This document shows positions 43,601-52,688 of a DNA stretch of 64,000 nucleotides, in pieces. The DNA lies in assembly GCA_002279935.1 (NCBI GenBank), contig NCCZ01000002.1, positions 124,001-188,000 on the forward strand, read 5' to 3'. This stretch comes from Hyphomicrobium sp. 12-62-95. Its GTDB lineage: Bacteria > Pseudomonadota > Alphaproteobacteria > Rhizobiales > Hyphomicrobiaceae. Made by a program: the position numbers and the translations under genes. Positions within the stretch are counted from its first letter, which is position 1, and each line of letters starts with the position of its first letter. The notes beneath the pieces are model-generated. The model did no database searches, was not told where the DNA came from, and saw only the letters and a list, made by a program, of their open reading frames with translations.

Positions 43601-44487
43601 GCGACGCCGTCGAGGAATTGCAGCAGGCGGGCGGCGGTTTCTTCCGGGTATTGCTCGGGAAAGAAGTGGCCGCCCGGGAGCGTCGCGAACTGCGGTTTGG
43701 CTAACCGCTGTTCCCATTCGGCTTCCATGTCGAACAGCTGATGCATCAGGCCCTTCGTTCCCCAGAACGCCAAGGCAGGGCATGAGACCTTGCGGCCGTT
43801 ATCCCCGGTGTCGTGCGACAGATCTACGGTGATCGCGGCGCGGTAGTCCGAGCAGGAGCCGTGGATCATGGCGGGGTTGCGCCATGCGGTGCGATAGGCC
43901 TGCAATTGCGCAGGGTCGAAGGCGTCGAGGGGCATTTTCCCCCAACTGATGAGGCAGAACTCGAAGAAATGATCAGGGTCGCGGCCGATCAGCGTTTCGG
44001 GGAACGGTTCGGGTTGGGCGAGAAAATACCAGTGCCAATAGGCGGCGGCGACTTGGTGCGTCGTGTCCATGAACATGGCGTACGTGGGCACGATATCAAG
44101 GACGGCGAGCGAGAGGACACGCTCGGGTTCATCGAGCGCTAAGCGATGAGCCACGCGGCCGCCGCGGTCGTGACCGATGACGTGGAAGCGATCGAAGCCG
44201 AGGCTGTGCATCAACGCCACCTGATCGGCGGCCATGGTGCGGAAGGCATAGTTGGTGTGGTCGGGTGTGCAGATGGGTTTGGAACTGTCGCCGTAGCCTC
44301 TGAGATCGGCGGCAACGACGGTGTAGCGCTCGGCCAGGAACGGCGCGACGCGGGCCCACATGGCGTGCGTCTGTGGATAGCCGTGAAGCAGGAGCACGGG
44401 CGGACCGCTGCCGCCCATCACATAGGCGATCTCGACATCGCCGGCGTTCGCCCGTCCGCGTGTGAAGCCCTGGAACATGCGGGACAT
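43597..44487 (-). CDS. Alpha/beta hydrolase, fluoroacetate-dehalogenase type
   Basis: 296 residues. The nucleophile elbow GHDRGGR gives Asp107 with Arg108 and Arg111, the second acid is Asp131 (VLDIVPT), and His152-Trp153 in [15 protein letters not shown] and the C-terminal His (PGGHFF) complete the pattern of fluoroacetate dehalogenases and close haloalkane dehalogenase or epoxide hydrolase relatives. An aspartate, not serine, nucleophile supports this. Whether it defluorinates is untested. The stop overlaps the nspC stop. Confidence 0.85.
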   Translation of the reverse strand: MSRMFQGFTRGRANAGDVEIAYVMGGSGPPVLLLHGYPQTHAMWARVAPFLAERYTVVAADLRGYGDSSKPICTPDHTNYAFRTMAADQVALMHSLGFDRFHVIGHDRGGRVAHRLALDEPERVLSLAVLDIVPTYAMFMDTTHQVAAAYWHWYFLAQPEPFPETLIGRDPDHFFEFCLISWGKMPLDAFDPAQLQAYRTAWRNPAMIHGSCSDYRAAITVDLSHDTGDNGRKVSCPALAFWGTKGLMHQLFDMEAEWEQRLAKPQFATLPGGHFFPEQYPEETAARLLQFLDGVA

Positions 44488-44496
44488 CTCCGTGCT

Positions 44497-44832
44497 TCAT
44501 GTGGATTTGGCAGCATCGCGCTGGTCGGCGGCTTTCAGGATGGCCGGGATCAATCCAGGAAACTTCTGGCCGATTTCATCGCAACGCAACTGATTGATCA
44601 CTTCGACGCCGCGGCGCTCGGAGCGGATGAGGCCGGCTTCGCGCAAGATCTGGAAATGGTGCGATTGGGTGGATTTGGCCATCTTTTCCGGCGCAGCTGC
44701 CGAGCAGTTCATGGCGCACGTGCCGGCCCCGATGCGGCGGATGATTTCCAGGCGCACGGGATCGGCCAAGGCATAGAGGATGCCTTCCAGCGTGACCGTT
44801 TCGATGGGTGGGTGAACAAATGGGCGTTGCAT
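44497..44832 (-). CDS. ArsR-family transcriptional regulator
   Basis: 111 residues from ATG 44832. A winged helix-turn-helix is clear: LADPVRLEIIRRIG, then STQSHHFQILREAGLI (recognition region) and RRGVEVINQL. The Cys in GTCAMNCSA may be redox or metal sensitive, but the usual ELCVCDL metal box is absent. It lies 10 nt upstream of the hydrolase gene on the same strand and divergent from an SDR gene, so it probably controls both through the palindrome between them. Confidence 0.9.
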   Translation of the reverse strand: MQRPFVHPPIETVTLEGILYALADPVRLEIIRRIGAGTCAMNCSAAAPEKMAKSTQSHHFQILREAGLIRSERRGVEVINQLRCDEIGQKFPGLIPAILKAADQRDAAKST

Positions 44833-44866
44833 TGGTTGAATATACCCACGAAAAGTTGATAATTCA

Positions 44867-44889
44867 ATAGTTCGATAATCTTGAACTAT
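44867..44889. promoter_or_regulatory. Palindromic operator between ArsR and SDR genes
   Basis: 7-bp arms ATAGTTC / GAACTAT separated by 9 nt, in an unusually A/T-rich stretch 35-57 nt upstream of the ArsR start and 97-119 nt upstream of the SDR start. A natural binding site for the ArsR protein. Confidence 0.65.
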
Positions 44890-44985
44890 GGGACCATCGG
44901 TGTATATTGGCCTGGTCACGGGGCTATTGGGCCGCCGCCGCCCACCGATGACGGTGCGGCTCACATCATCTCAATGGAGTTTTCC

Positions 44986-45753
44986 ATGTCCACGACCCTT
45001 GCAGGCAAAATCGCGCTCGTCACCGGTGCCAGCCGTGGGATCGGGCGGGCGATTGCCGAACGGTTCGCTGCCGACGGCGCTGTTGTCGGCGTCCACTATG
45101 GCCGCAACCCGCAGGCAGCCGACGAGGTCGTCGCTGCCATCAAAGCCAAGGGCGGGGACGCGTTCGCAGTTGCCGCCGAACTGACGGAATCGGGCGCTGC
45201 GGCAAAGCTGTTCGCCCAGGTCGATGCGGAGTTGGCCAAGCGGGGCAAGAAGACGTTCGATATTCTCGTCAATAATGCGGGCGTGGCGCCGTTCGTGCCG
45301 TTCGCGGATACGACGGAAGAGCAGTTCGATTACGTGTTCAACGTCAATGTGAAGTCGCTGTTCTTCATCACGCAGGCGGCGATTCCGCGCTTGAACGACG
45401 GCGGGCGGATTATCTCGACGTCGTCGGTGGTTTCGCGTCTGCCGTTCCCGGGTGTCGAGGTTTATTCGATGTCCAAGCCGCCCGTCGACAATTTGACGAA
45501 GGCGTTGGCGAAGTCTCTGGGCGAGCGGGGCATCACCGTCAACGCGGTGGCACCGGGCGTGATCGAAACCGACATGACCGGCTTCGTGAAGAGCGATGAG
45601 GGCACGCAGCAAACGCTCAACATGCAGGCGTTGAAGCAGATCGGGCAGGCACCCGAAATCGCCGACGTGGTCGCGTTTCTTGCTGGGCCGGACGCGCGGT
45701 GGATCACGGGGCAAACGATCGAAGTCAGCGGCGGCACGGTGATCACGCTGTAA
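44986..45753 (+). CDS. Short-chain dehydrogenase, FabG-like
   Basis: 255 residues from ATG 44986 (GGAG upstream). The Rossmann motif TGASRGIG, NNAGVAPF, catalytic Ser in STSSV, YSMSK and the C-terminal ITGQTIEVSGGT are typical of beta-ketoacyl reductase-like SDRs. Two residues after the catalytic Lys it reads PP, unusual for the family. It is divergent from and likely regulated by the ArsR protein. Substrate unknown. Confidence 0.93.
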   Translation: MSTTLAGKIALVTGASRGIGRAIAERFAADGAVVGVHYGRNPQAADEVVAAIKAKGGDAFAVAAELTESGAAAKLFAQVDAELAKRGKKTFDILVNNAGVAPFVPFADTTEEQFDYVFNVNVKSLFFITQAAIPRLNDGGRIISTSSVVSRLPFPGVEVYSMSKPPVDNLTKALAKSLGERGITVNAVAPGVIETDMTGFVKSDEGTQQTLNMQALKQIGQAPEIADVVAFLAGPDARWITGQTIEVSGGTVITL

Positions 45754-45838
45754 GAGTTACCTGAGCGCGTTGTCCCTCCGCCGAGATGCGCTTAGGTTGC
45801 GCGGCGCCGGATCCCCTCCCCTCCGGCGCCGCCATTTT

Positions 45839-47437
45839 TTATGCGGCGGGGCGATCAATCATTGCCAGCGTTGCATCGAGCGTGTCGGCTTCGTCGGCGG
45901 GTTTATCCCAGCGGATGCGGTGGATGCGGGGGAAGCGCATGGCGACGCCGGATTTGTGGCGCGTGGAGGGCTGCACCGCATCGAAGGCGACTTCGAGGAC
46001 GAGTTTGGGCGTCACCGCGCGGACGGGGCCGAATGTTTCCGTCGTGTTGGCTCGGATGAAGCGGTCGAGATCGCGCAACTCCACATCGGTGAAGCCGGAA
46101 TAGGCTTTTCCGACGGGGACCAACTCGCGTTCGTTGGCGCCATCCCGTGTGCGCCAGACGCCGAAGGTCAGATCGGAATAGAGCGACGAACGTTTGCCGG
46201 AGCCGCGCTGTGCGTACATCAGCACGCAATCGAGCGTGAGGGCAGCACGTTTCCACTTGAACCAATGCCCTTTTGGGCGGCCGGCGAGATAGGGGCTGGC
46301 GCGGCGTTTCAGCATCAGGCCTTCGATGCCGGCTTCGCGAGCGCCGCGCCAGTATTCCTCAAGTTCCGCGAAGGTCGTGAAAGGCACCAGGGCGCTTAGA
46401 TCGGTGAGCAGCGGGCGGTCTTCGGCGTGCCAGCTTTCGAGGCGTTCGCGGCGGGCCTCGAAGGAAAGCGCGCGGATATCCTCGCCGTGCGCAAACAAGA
46501 GATCGTAGAGCCGGAGATGGGCTGGGCTTTCGCGCAGCATCTTGGACGTGACGGATTTGCGGTTGAGGCGTTGTTGGAGATCGTTGAAGGGGGCGACTGT
46601 ATTTTCGCGCACGACGAGCAATTCGCCGTCGGCCACGACATCCGTGTGGGCGAAGGCGGAGCGGATCTCGGGGAAGGCGGGCGAGATGTCGTCGCCGGTA
46701 CGGGAATAGACGCGCACCTCGCCAGACTTGGCGGACACTTGCACGCGGATGCCGTCCCATTTCCATTCGGCGGCGAAGTCTAGCGGATCAAGCGACGGCC
46801 AGTCGGCGTCTTCGACGGGGTGGGCGAGCATGAGCGGGCGGAAGACGGGGACGCTGCCGGGGTCGGGGCGTTCGCTGCTGCCTTCCATCCAGGCGAACAA
46901 TTCAGTGTAGGGCGGTTTCAGCGCGTGCCAGACTTCTTCGATGGCGGACACATCCTGCCCGCCGATTTCGGCGACGGCGGTTTTGGCGAGGCGGGCGGAG
47001 ACGCCGACGCGGGGCGCGCCGCCGACGAGTTTCAGAAAGGCCCAGCGCTCCCGCACGCTGCAGCGGTCGAGCACGGAGGCGATGATGACGGCATGTTCTG
47101 AGGGCTTGGCGTTCAAGAGCCAATCCACAACTTCGCTGATGCGTGGTGGCGTGACGGGATCAGCGGGCGTGGGCCAAAGCAGGGCGACGGTTTCGGCGGT
47201 GTCGCCGACGAAATCGCGCGACAGCTTGAAGAGTACCGGATCGGTGCGCGCGGCCATCAGGTCCGAGAGGATGCGGCGGAAGGCGATGCGCAGCGGCAGT
47301 CCGTCGGTGAGGGCAGCGAGTGCCCAGCCGCGATCGGGATCGGGTGCGGCGCGCAGATAGGCCGTGAGCAGCGCCAGTTTGCCATTGCGGCTTTGCGTGG
47401 TGGAGAGGCTATCGAGGGTTTCGGCGAAGGCGCGCAT
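45839..47437 (-). CDS. ATP-dependent DNA ligase (ligase-exonuclease repair system)
   Basis: 532 residues, matching the type called cisplatin damage response ATP-dependent ligase. The N-terminal DNA-binding domain is followed by the adenylation motif AEWKWDGIRVQ (Lys is the AMP attachment site), the KRRASPYLAGRP motif, and an OB-fold with TFGVWR. It is paired with the ligase-associated exonuclease 6 nt upstream. In many alphaproteobacteria an Lhr-like helicase and PdeM follow; here they do not. Confidence 0.93.
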   Translation of the reverse strand: MRAFAETLDSLSTTQSRNGKLALLTAYLRAAPDPDRGWALAALTDGLPLRIAFRRILSDLMAARTDPVLFKLSRDFVGDTAETVALLWPTPADPVTPPRISEVVDWLLNAKPSEHAVIIASVLDRCSVRERWAFLKLVGGAPRVGVSARLAKTAVAEIGGQDVSAIEEVWHALKPPYTELFAWMEGSSERPDPGSVPVFRPLMLAHPVEDADWPSLDPLDFAAEWKWDGIRVQVSAKSGEVRVYSRTGDDISPAFPEIRSAFAHTDVVADGELLVVRENTVAPFNDLQQRLNRKSVTSKMLRESPAHLRLYDLLFAHGEDIRALSFEARRERLESWHAEDRPLLTDLSALVPFTTFAELEEYWRGAREAGIEGLMLKRRASPYLAGRPKGHWFKWKRAALTLDCVLMYAQRGSGKRSSLYSDLTFGVWRTRDGANERELVPVGKAYSGFTDVELRDLDRFIRANTTETFGPVRAVTPKLVLEVAFDAVQPSTRHKSGVAMRFPRIHRIRWDKPADEADTLDATLAMIDRPAA

Positions 47438-47443
47438 GGGGCT

Positions 47444-48454
47444 CTATTCCGCGTCATCGTCGTAGCCGACGAGGGCTAGCGCTCGGGCCCGGCGGCCCAT
47501 GAGGCTCAACTGATGCACGAGGGCGTCGTCGCGGCCGTGGGTGACCCAAATATCTTCCGCGCCGGTCTCGACGATCGTGTCGAGCAGTTCGGGCCAGTCG
47601 GCATGATCCGAGACGATGAGCGGGAGTTCGACGCCGCGTTGGCGGGCGCGGCCACGCACGCGCATCCAGCCCGATGCGAAGACGCGCACCGGGTCGTCGC
47701 CCATGCGGCGCGACCAACGATCCATGAGGGCGGACGGCGGGCACATGACGAGTGCGCCTTTCAGATCCGCATCTGCAGCCGTACTGGCGGGGCGGCAGTC
47801 GCCGAGATCGATACCGAGGTTTTGATAAAGCGCCGTCAACCCGACGAGTGCACCGTGCAGCCAAATGGGCGCGTCGAAGCCTTCCGCCCGCAACAACGCG
47901 ATCATGCGCTGGCATTTTCCGAGGCCGTAGACGCCGAGCAGATGCGTGCGCTCGGGATTGCGGGCGATAGATTGGATGAGGCGGCGGGCCTCGCTGTCGG
48001 CGCGCTCATGCCGGAAGACGGGAAGAGCGAACGTCGCTTCGGTGACGAAGACATCGCAGGGCACGAGTTCAAACGGCCGGCAGGTGGGATCGGCAGCGCG
48101 CTTATAGTCGCCGGAGACGACGGCGCGGCGGCCGCCGTATTCGAGCACAATCTGCGCTGAGCCGAGGATATGTCCGGCGGGGACGAAGCGCACGCTGACG
48201 CCGTTGATGGTTTTTGTCTGGCCCAATTCGGCTGTTTGAAAATCGCCGGCGCAATTGGCGCCATAGCGCACCTTCATGATGTCGATGGTTTCTGGCGTGG
48301 CAAGAACATGGGCATGGCCGGAGCGCGCATGGTCGGAATGACCGTGCGTGATGAGCGCGCGATCTACGGGACGCGGCGGATCGATGTAGAAATCGCCGGG
48401 CTCGCAGTAGAGACCGAGCGAGGCCGGATAGAGCCAGGTTTCGACGGGGCGCAT
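47444..48454 (-). CDS. Ligase-associated DNA exonuclease (metallo-beta-lactamase fold)
   Basis: 336 residues. The metal-binding motif ITHGHSDHARSGH, the HILGSAQIVLEY beta-CASP-like segment, SGDYKR and ILE-type C-terminal SDHADW are those of the MBL/beta-CASP exonucleases that partner with ATP-dependent ligases. It is expected to trim DNA ends before ligation. The ligase gene follows by 6 nt, so they are one operon. Confidence 0.93.
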   Translation of the reverse strand: MRPVETWLYPASLGLYCEPGDFYIDPPRPVDRALITHGHSDHARSGHAHVLATPETIDIMKVRYGANCAGDFQTAELGQTKTINGVSVRFVPAGHILGSAQIVLEYGGRRAVVSGDYKRAADPTCRPFELVPCDVFVTEATFALPVFRHERADSEARRLIQSIARNPERTHLLGVYGLGKCQRMIALLRAEGFDAPIWLHGALVGLTALYQNLGIDLGDCRPASTAADADLKGALVMCPPSALMDRWSRRMGDDPVRVFASGWMRVRGRARQRGVELPLIVSDHADWPELLDTIVETGAEDIWVTHGRDDALVHQLSLMGRRARALALVGYDDDAE

Positions 48455-48555
48455 TAGAGAACTCGCACTGACGGCGAACGTCCTTAGCCGCCACCGAAGT
48501 CTAAACGCTTCACGGCCGCATGAGGTTCAATCCGCGTGCCGCGACCACTGGAGAT

Positions 48556-48759
48556 TTAGGCAATGATGTCGGGCAGGAGTTGATCTTCGATCGCCGTGAT
48601 CTGATCCTTTATGGTCAGCTTCTTTTTCTTCAGGCGGCGGATGTTGAGCTGGTCGTGGCCGCCGATGGCTTCGAGGGCGACGATTTCTTCGTCCAGCGTG
48701 CGGTGTTCGTTGCGCAGCCGCACGAGTTCCTCCCGCAACTCCCCTTCGTTGTGTCGCAC
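48556..48759 (-). CDS. DUF465 (YdcH-like) small coiled-coil protein
   Basis: 67 residues starting at GTG 48759. The sequence ELREELVRLRNEHRTLDEE followed by LKKKKLTIKDQI is the DUF465 signature, a helical hairpin. Function unknown. A second DUF465 gene lies about 320 bp away in the other direction. Confidence 0.88.
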   Translation of the reverse strand: MRHNEGELREELVRLRNEHRTLDEEIVALEAIGGHDQLNIRRLKKKKLTIKDQITAIEDQLLPDIIA

Positions 48760-49075
48760 CGTGTGCCTCTTCGCACTTGCTCAGGCCGTGCCGACGTCTG
48801 CGGCTGCCCCCGGGCCGCGTTTTACGCTTCTTTCCCAATTCTGCAACAGCTTAGCGGCTGGAAGCCCGGATTACCGGCCTTTGCGGCGGTCCGAGGGCTG
48901 CGGGCCCGATCTGGTCATTCAATCGTAGATATTGATGCAATTGCGAACACATCCGGTTGAATTTAGCGGTCACGATCACATTTTCATGAAAGAGAATTGG
49001 TGATCGCTGTGCACCTTTTACAACGCACCCGTTCTCTGGCATGATTTGAGGTCTCAACGATCGAAGGAGGAATAA
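48760..49075. other. Intergenic region between two divergent DUF465 genes
   Basis: 316 bp likely holding promoters for both genes. It becomes A/T-richer toward the plus-strand gene, and contains an imperfect symmetrical pair CACGATCAC / GGTGATCGCTG around 48974-49007. No gene is visible. Confidence 0.4.
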
Positions 49076-49252
49076 ATGGCGTTATCCGCACATCTCCACG
49101 AACTCGCAGAGAAGCACCGGCAGCTCGACCGCCGGATTTCAGAGGAGATGTCCAGGCCCGGATCCGACGACGTCGTCATCCGGCGGATGAAGCAGCAGAA
49201 GCTGAAGATCAAAGAAGAGATCGACAGACTGTCCACCGCCTCTCGCCATTGA
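49076..49252 (+). CDS. DUF465 (YdcH-like) small protein
   Basis: 58 residues, ATG 49076 behind a strong AAGGAGG site. It has the same features as the divergent paralogue: HLHELAEKHRQLDRRI and MKQQKLKIKEEIDRL. Too short for the usual gene finders. A terminator follows. Confidence 0.9.
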   Translation: MALSAHLHELAEKHRQLDRRISEEMSRPGSDDVVIRRMKQQKLKIKEEIDRLSTASRH

Positions 49253-49261
49253 GGCTCTTTG

Positions 49262-49297
49262 AAGCCGGCTCCGCCAAGGGGTCGGCTTTTGGTTTTT
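49262..49297 (+). terminator. Rho-independent terminator
   Basis: Stem AAGCCGGCTCC / GGGGTCGGCTT (two G-T pairs) around a GCCAA loop, followed by TTGGTTTTTT. It ends the DUF465 transcript. Confidence 0.82.
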
Positions 49298-49434
49298 TGC
49301 GACACCGGCTTGCCGCGCGCTTTGCGTTGTTGGCAGCATGGTGTTGCTCATTCCCACACAATAGCATCTGACATGAATATGCCCGCCGGATGAACCGGCG
49401 GGCTCTCTTCATTTTGGGCTCTGCCGACGCGCGA

Positions 49435-50073
49435 TCAGAGATCGCCTTCGCGCTCGGGTGTGCCGTCATCGGGAGCCGATCCGCGACCGGGGCCACCGCC
49501 GCGTTCGCCATCGGGTCCGCCGTCACGGCCGCGCCTTTCCCAGCGCTGGTGATGCTTGCCCCACTTGCCGCGTCCGCCCATGCCGATTTCGGAGACGGCC
49601 TTCTTTTGCGCGTCGTCGAGGGTGGCATAGAGCTTCTCGGCGGCTGGACGCACGATCTTTACGCCTTCCAGGGCTGCAGTCAGCTGGGCTTCCGTGTCGG
49701 CGAGCCGCGCGGTGATTTCCTTGGGCGCGGGCCGTTCAGGCTTGGCACCGTCGGTGGCCGGTTCCGGTTTCGCCGGGCAGGCGGCGGCGACCTTTTCGGC
49801 GGCCGTCTTCACAGCGGTCTTTAATTCCTCAAAGGCCGGCTTCTGGGCGTCGGTGGGGTTCACCTTGTATTGAAGCTTGACCATCATCAGGTCGGCCTTT
49901 TCAGCCGCGTTGCCGCGGCATAGGGGGCCGGCGAGGCCCATGATCCCATGCGGTCCGCCCCAGCCATGGTGGCCCTTGTGATGGCCGCCGCCATGGCGGT
50001 GGGCGATGGCCGCTGCGGAGCCGAGCGTCAGGATCACAGCTGCGCCTGCGAGAATTTTTCCGTTACGTGTCAT
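49435..50073 (-). CDS. Periplasmic Spy/LTXXQ-like protein
   Basis: 212 residues from ATG 50073, with GGAG 6 nt upstream. A signal peptide (about 1-24) is followed by a His/Gly-rich stretch (AHRHGGGHHKGHHGWGG) and then a helical domain with the LTXXQ-like NPTDAQKPAFEEL and LYATLDDAQKKAV. CpxP/Spy relatives are periplasmic chaperones or metal sensors. The C-terminal tail is low-complexity Gly/Arg/Asp. The histidines suggest metal binding. Confidence 0.82.
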   Translation of the reverse strand: MTRNGKILAGAAVILTLGSAAAIAHRHGGGHHKGHHGWGGPHGIMGLAGPLCRGNAAEKADLMMVKLQYKVNPTDAQKPAFEELKTAVKTAAEKVAAACPAKPEPATDGAKPERPAPKEITARLADTEAQLTAALEGVKIVRPAAEKLYATLDDAQKKAVSEIGMGGRGKWGKHHQRWERRGRDGGPDGERGGGPGRGSAPDDGTPEREGDL

Positions 50074-50229
50074 TGGGTTCTCCATGTTCGTGCGCGGCGC
50101 GCCAGGCCCGGCCAATGCGGGGAGCTCAGCACCGAGGGCTGGTGCCGGGCGGACGCCAGCACGCCGCGTCAATCACTCGAACGCCGGAGGGGGGAAAACC
50201 CGTCGCAGATTTTTCGGGGGCACGCGCCG

Positions 50230-51858
50230 TCAGGCGTCCTTGGCCAAATCACGCAGGCGGAACTTCTGGATCTTGCCGGTGGCGGTTTTGGGCAACTCGG
50301 TGAAGACCACGTGGCGGGGGGCTTTGAAGCGGGCGAGGTGCTCGAGACACCACGCCACGATTTCTTCCTTGGTCGCGGAGGCACCTGCTTTGAGTTCGAT
50401 GAACGCGCAGGGCGTCTCACCCCACTTTTCATCGGGCTTTGCGACCACGGCGCAAGCGGCAACGGCGGGATGCTTATAGAGAACGTCCTCGACTTCGATG
50501 GACGAGATATTCTCGCCACCGGAAATGATGACATCCTTGGAGCGGTCTTTGAGTTGGATGTAGCCGTCGGGATGGAGCACGCCAAGATCGCCGGAATGGA
50601 ACCAGCCGCCGGCAAACGCTTCGGCCGTCGCTTCGGGATTTTTGAGATAGCCCTTCATGACGATGTTGCCGCGGAACATGACTTCGCCCATCGTTTCGCC
50701 ATCTGCGGGAACGCGCGTCATGGTTTCGGGATCCATCACGGTCAGGTCTTCCAGCGCGACATAGCGGACGCCCTGGCGAATTCGTTTCTTGGCTTTCAAC
50801 TCTTCTTCAAGCGCGTGCCACTCCGTGTTCCATTCGTTGATGGTCGCGGGCCCGTAAGTTTCTGTGAGACCGTAGAGATGGGTGAGATCGAAGCCGGCTG
50901 CGATCATGGCGTCGAGGACGGCTTGTGGCGGGGGAGCGGCGGCGTGGTTGAAGGAGACACGGTGTGAAATGTGCCGCTTTTCCTCGGGTTTTGCGCCTAG
51001 AAGCGTCGACATGACGATCGGGGCGCCGGAGATGTTCGTCACCTTGTGCTCGACGATGGCGTCGTACATGGCCTTGGCGCGCACCCAGCGGAGGCAGACA
51101 TGCGTGCCAGCTACCATGGCCATCGACCACGTGAAGCACCAGCCGTTGCAGTGGAACATGGGCAGCGTCCACAGATATACGGGATGGCGGCCCATGCCGG
51201 TGGCAATCGTGTTCGCGTAGCACATCAGGGCGGCGCCGCGATGGTGATAGACGACGCCCTTTGGGTTGCCCGTGGTGCCGGAGGTGTAGTTGAGCGAGAT
51301 CGCTTCCCACTCGTCGGCGGGCATGCGCCATTTGAAATCAGGATCGGAATTTTGGATGAGCGTCTCGTAGTCGAGCTGCGAGAGCGGCTTGCCGTCCTGA
51401 GGAAACTCCAGATCATGATAGTCGATGATGATTGGACGGACTTTGGCGAGCGCCAAGGCGTCGGCCATGACGCCGGAGAATTCGCGGTCGGTGATGAGGA
51501 CCTTGGTTTCGGCGTGGTCTAATTGGAAGGCGAGGATCGGTGCGTCGAGGCGCGTGTTCAGCGAATGCAGGACTGCTCCCAGCATCGGCACGGCGTAATG
51601 GGCTTCCAGCATCGGCGGCGTGTTGGACAGCATGACGGACACGGTGTCGCCAGGACCGATCTGGAGGCGCGACAGGGCGGAGGCGAGGCGCCGGCTGCGG
51701 GCGTAAAAGTCCTTCCACGAATAGCGCCGCGATCCGTGAACAATGGCGGTGTGGTTGGGATAGACCGCCGCTGCGCGTTCCAGAAAGGTGAGAGGGGTCA
51801 GCGGCTGATGGTTGGCCGGGTTTTTGTCGAGGTTTTGATCGTAGGGGGACAGTGTCAT
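50230..51858 (-). CDS. Fatty acyl-CoA synthetase (AMP-binding enzyme)
   Basis: 542 residues from ATG 51858. The P-loop YTSGTTGNPKGV, the adenylate motif LYGLTETYGPA, and the C-terminal GWFHSGDLGVLHPDGY and PKTATGKIQK (catalytic Lys) are all present. It should activate a carboxylic acid to its CoA ester; the MALT-type LTPLTFLERAAAVYP start is typical of medium/long-chain enzymes and of dicarboxylate or methylmercaptopropionate ligases. Substrate not predictable. It stands alone. Confidence 0.92.
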   Translation of the reverse strand: MTLSPYDQNLDKNPANHQPLTPLTFLERAAAVYPNHTAIVHGSRRYSWKDFYARSRRLASALSRLQIGPGDTVSVMLSNTPPMLEAHYAVPMLGAVLHSLNTRLDAPILAFQLDHAETKVLITDREFSGVMADALALAKVRPIIIDYHDLEFPQDGKPLSQLDYETLIQNSDPDFKWRMPADEWEAISLNYTSGTTGNPKGVVYHHRGAALMCYANTIATGMGRHPVYLWTLPMFHCNGWCFTWSMAMVAGTHVCLRWVRAKAMYDAIVEHKVTNISGAPIVMSTLLGAKPEEKRHISHRVSFNHAAAPPPQAVLDAMIAAGFDLTHLYGLTETYGPATINEWNTEWHALEEELKAKKRIRQGVRYVALEDLTVMDPETMTRVPADGETMGEVMFRGNIVMKGYLKNPEATAEAFAGGWFHSGDLGVLHPDGYIQLKDRSKDVIISGGENISSIEVEDVLYKHPAVAACAVVAKPDEKWGETPCAFIELKAGASATKEEIVAWCLEHLARFKAPRHVVFTELPKTATGKIQKFRLRDLAKDA

Positions 51859-52068
51859 CTGGCGCTGCGCAACCTGCTCGAGTTCAATATGACAGACGCT
51901 AAACAATTGCCGTGCCGAGATCAAACGGGCTGCGCGGGGCGAGACGGGGCCGCCGTCCAGCAGGGGCTATCCCCAACCCGCTTCGGGATCTGGTTCGAAT
52001 TGCTTAGACATTCCAAACGGACGGTGTAGTCTTAATAGGGTGCGCGTGAGAATTCCTGGGAGGAGGAT

Positions 52069-52167
52069 ATGACTGAACCTCGTCTGGAAGGCCTCGCCTT
52101 GTGGGTTTTGGTGATGCTGCTGTTTGCGCTCACCATCATGCTCGAACTCACCATTTTCGAAAAGTAG
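52069..52167 (+). CDS. 32-residue single-pass membrane peptide
   Basis: ATG 52069 sits 5 nt behind GGGAGGAGG, an almost ideal ribosome site. The product has a Leu/Val-rich transmembrane helix (about residues 8-27) and ends IFEK. It would be missed by length cut-offs. No family name known to me. Confidence 0.6.
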   Translation: MTEPRLEGLALWVLVMLLFALTIMLELTIFEK

Positions 52168-52440
52168 AGCTGGCGATTCGGGCTGGGCTTTGCCCCTGCT
52201 GGCTACGGCGCCTCTGGTGCCCGGTTTTCTTTTGCCACAATCAAACAATGTGCCGTTTCAACCTGCTGGCGCGGCGGTTCGCGCCGTTGCCTCTTTGCCG
52301 CCGGGTGAGGCACTTTTGACCCGTCATGGCGCCGGTCCGCAGGCGCGATGTGGGCCGCCTCCGCCCAATTCGGGGGATGCTCCCCTTCGCCGTCCGGCCG
52401 CGCTGCCGGGCACCCCTTCGCATTCCGGAACCCAACCCGC

Positions 52441-52686
52441 ATGTCCAAATCTCCGCAACCGCCCCAGCAGCTCTTGCACCTCGTCTTCGGCGGCGAACTC
52501 GATTCGCTCGATGGCGTGACCTTCCGCGATCTGGCTCACCTCGATATTGTCGGCATCTATCCCAACTATTCTGAAGCGCACGCGGCGTGGAAGGCGGCGG
52601 CACAGAAGTCGGTCGACAACGCGTTGATGCGCTACTTCGTGGTGCACCTTCACCGGCTGCTCGATCCGGCGCACCCGGCCGGCTGA
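52441..52686 (+). CDS. DUF4170 protein
   Basis: 81 residues from ATG 52441. The sequence HLVFGGELDSLDGVTFRDL and IVGIYPNYSEAHAAWKAAAQ is the DUF4170 pattern, a small protein found next to the lipid A acyltransferase gene in many Rhizobiales. Function unknown. Here the acyltransferase gene is 1 kb downstream. Confidence 0.88.
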   Translation: MSKSPQPPQQLLHLVFGGELDSLDGVTFRDLAHLDIVGIYPNYSEAHAAWKAAAQKSVDNALMRYFVVHLHRLLDPAHPAG

Positions 52687-52688
52687 GT

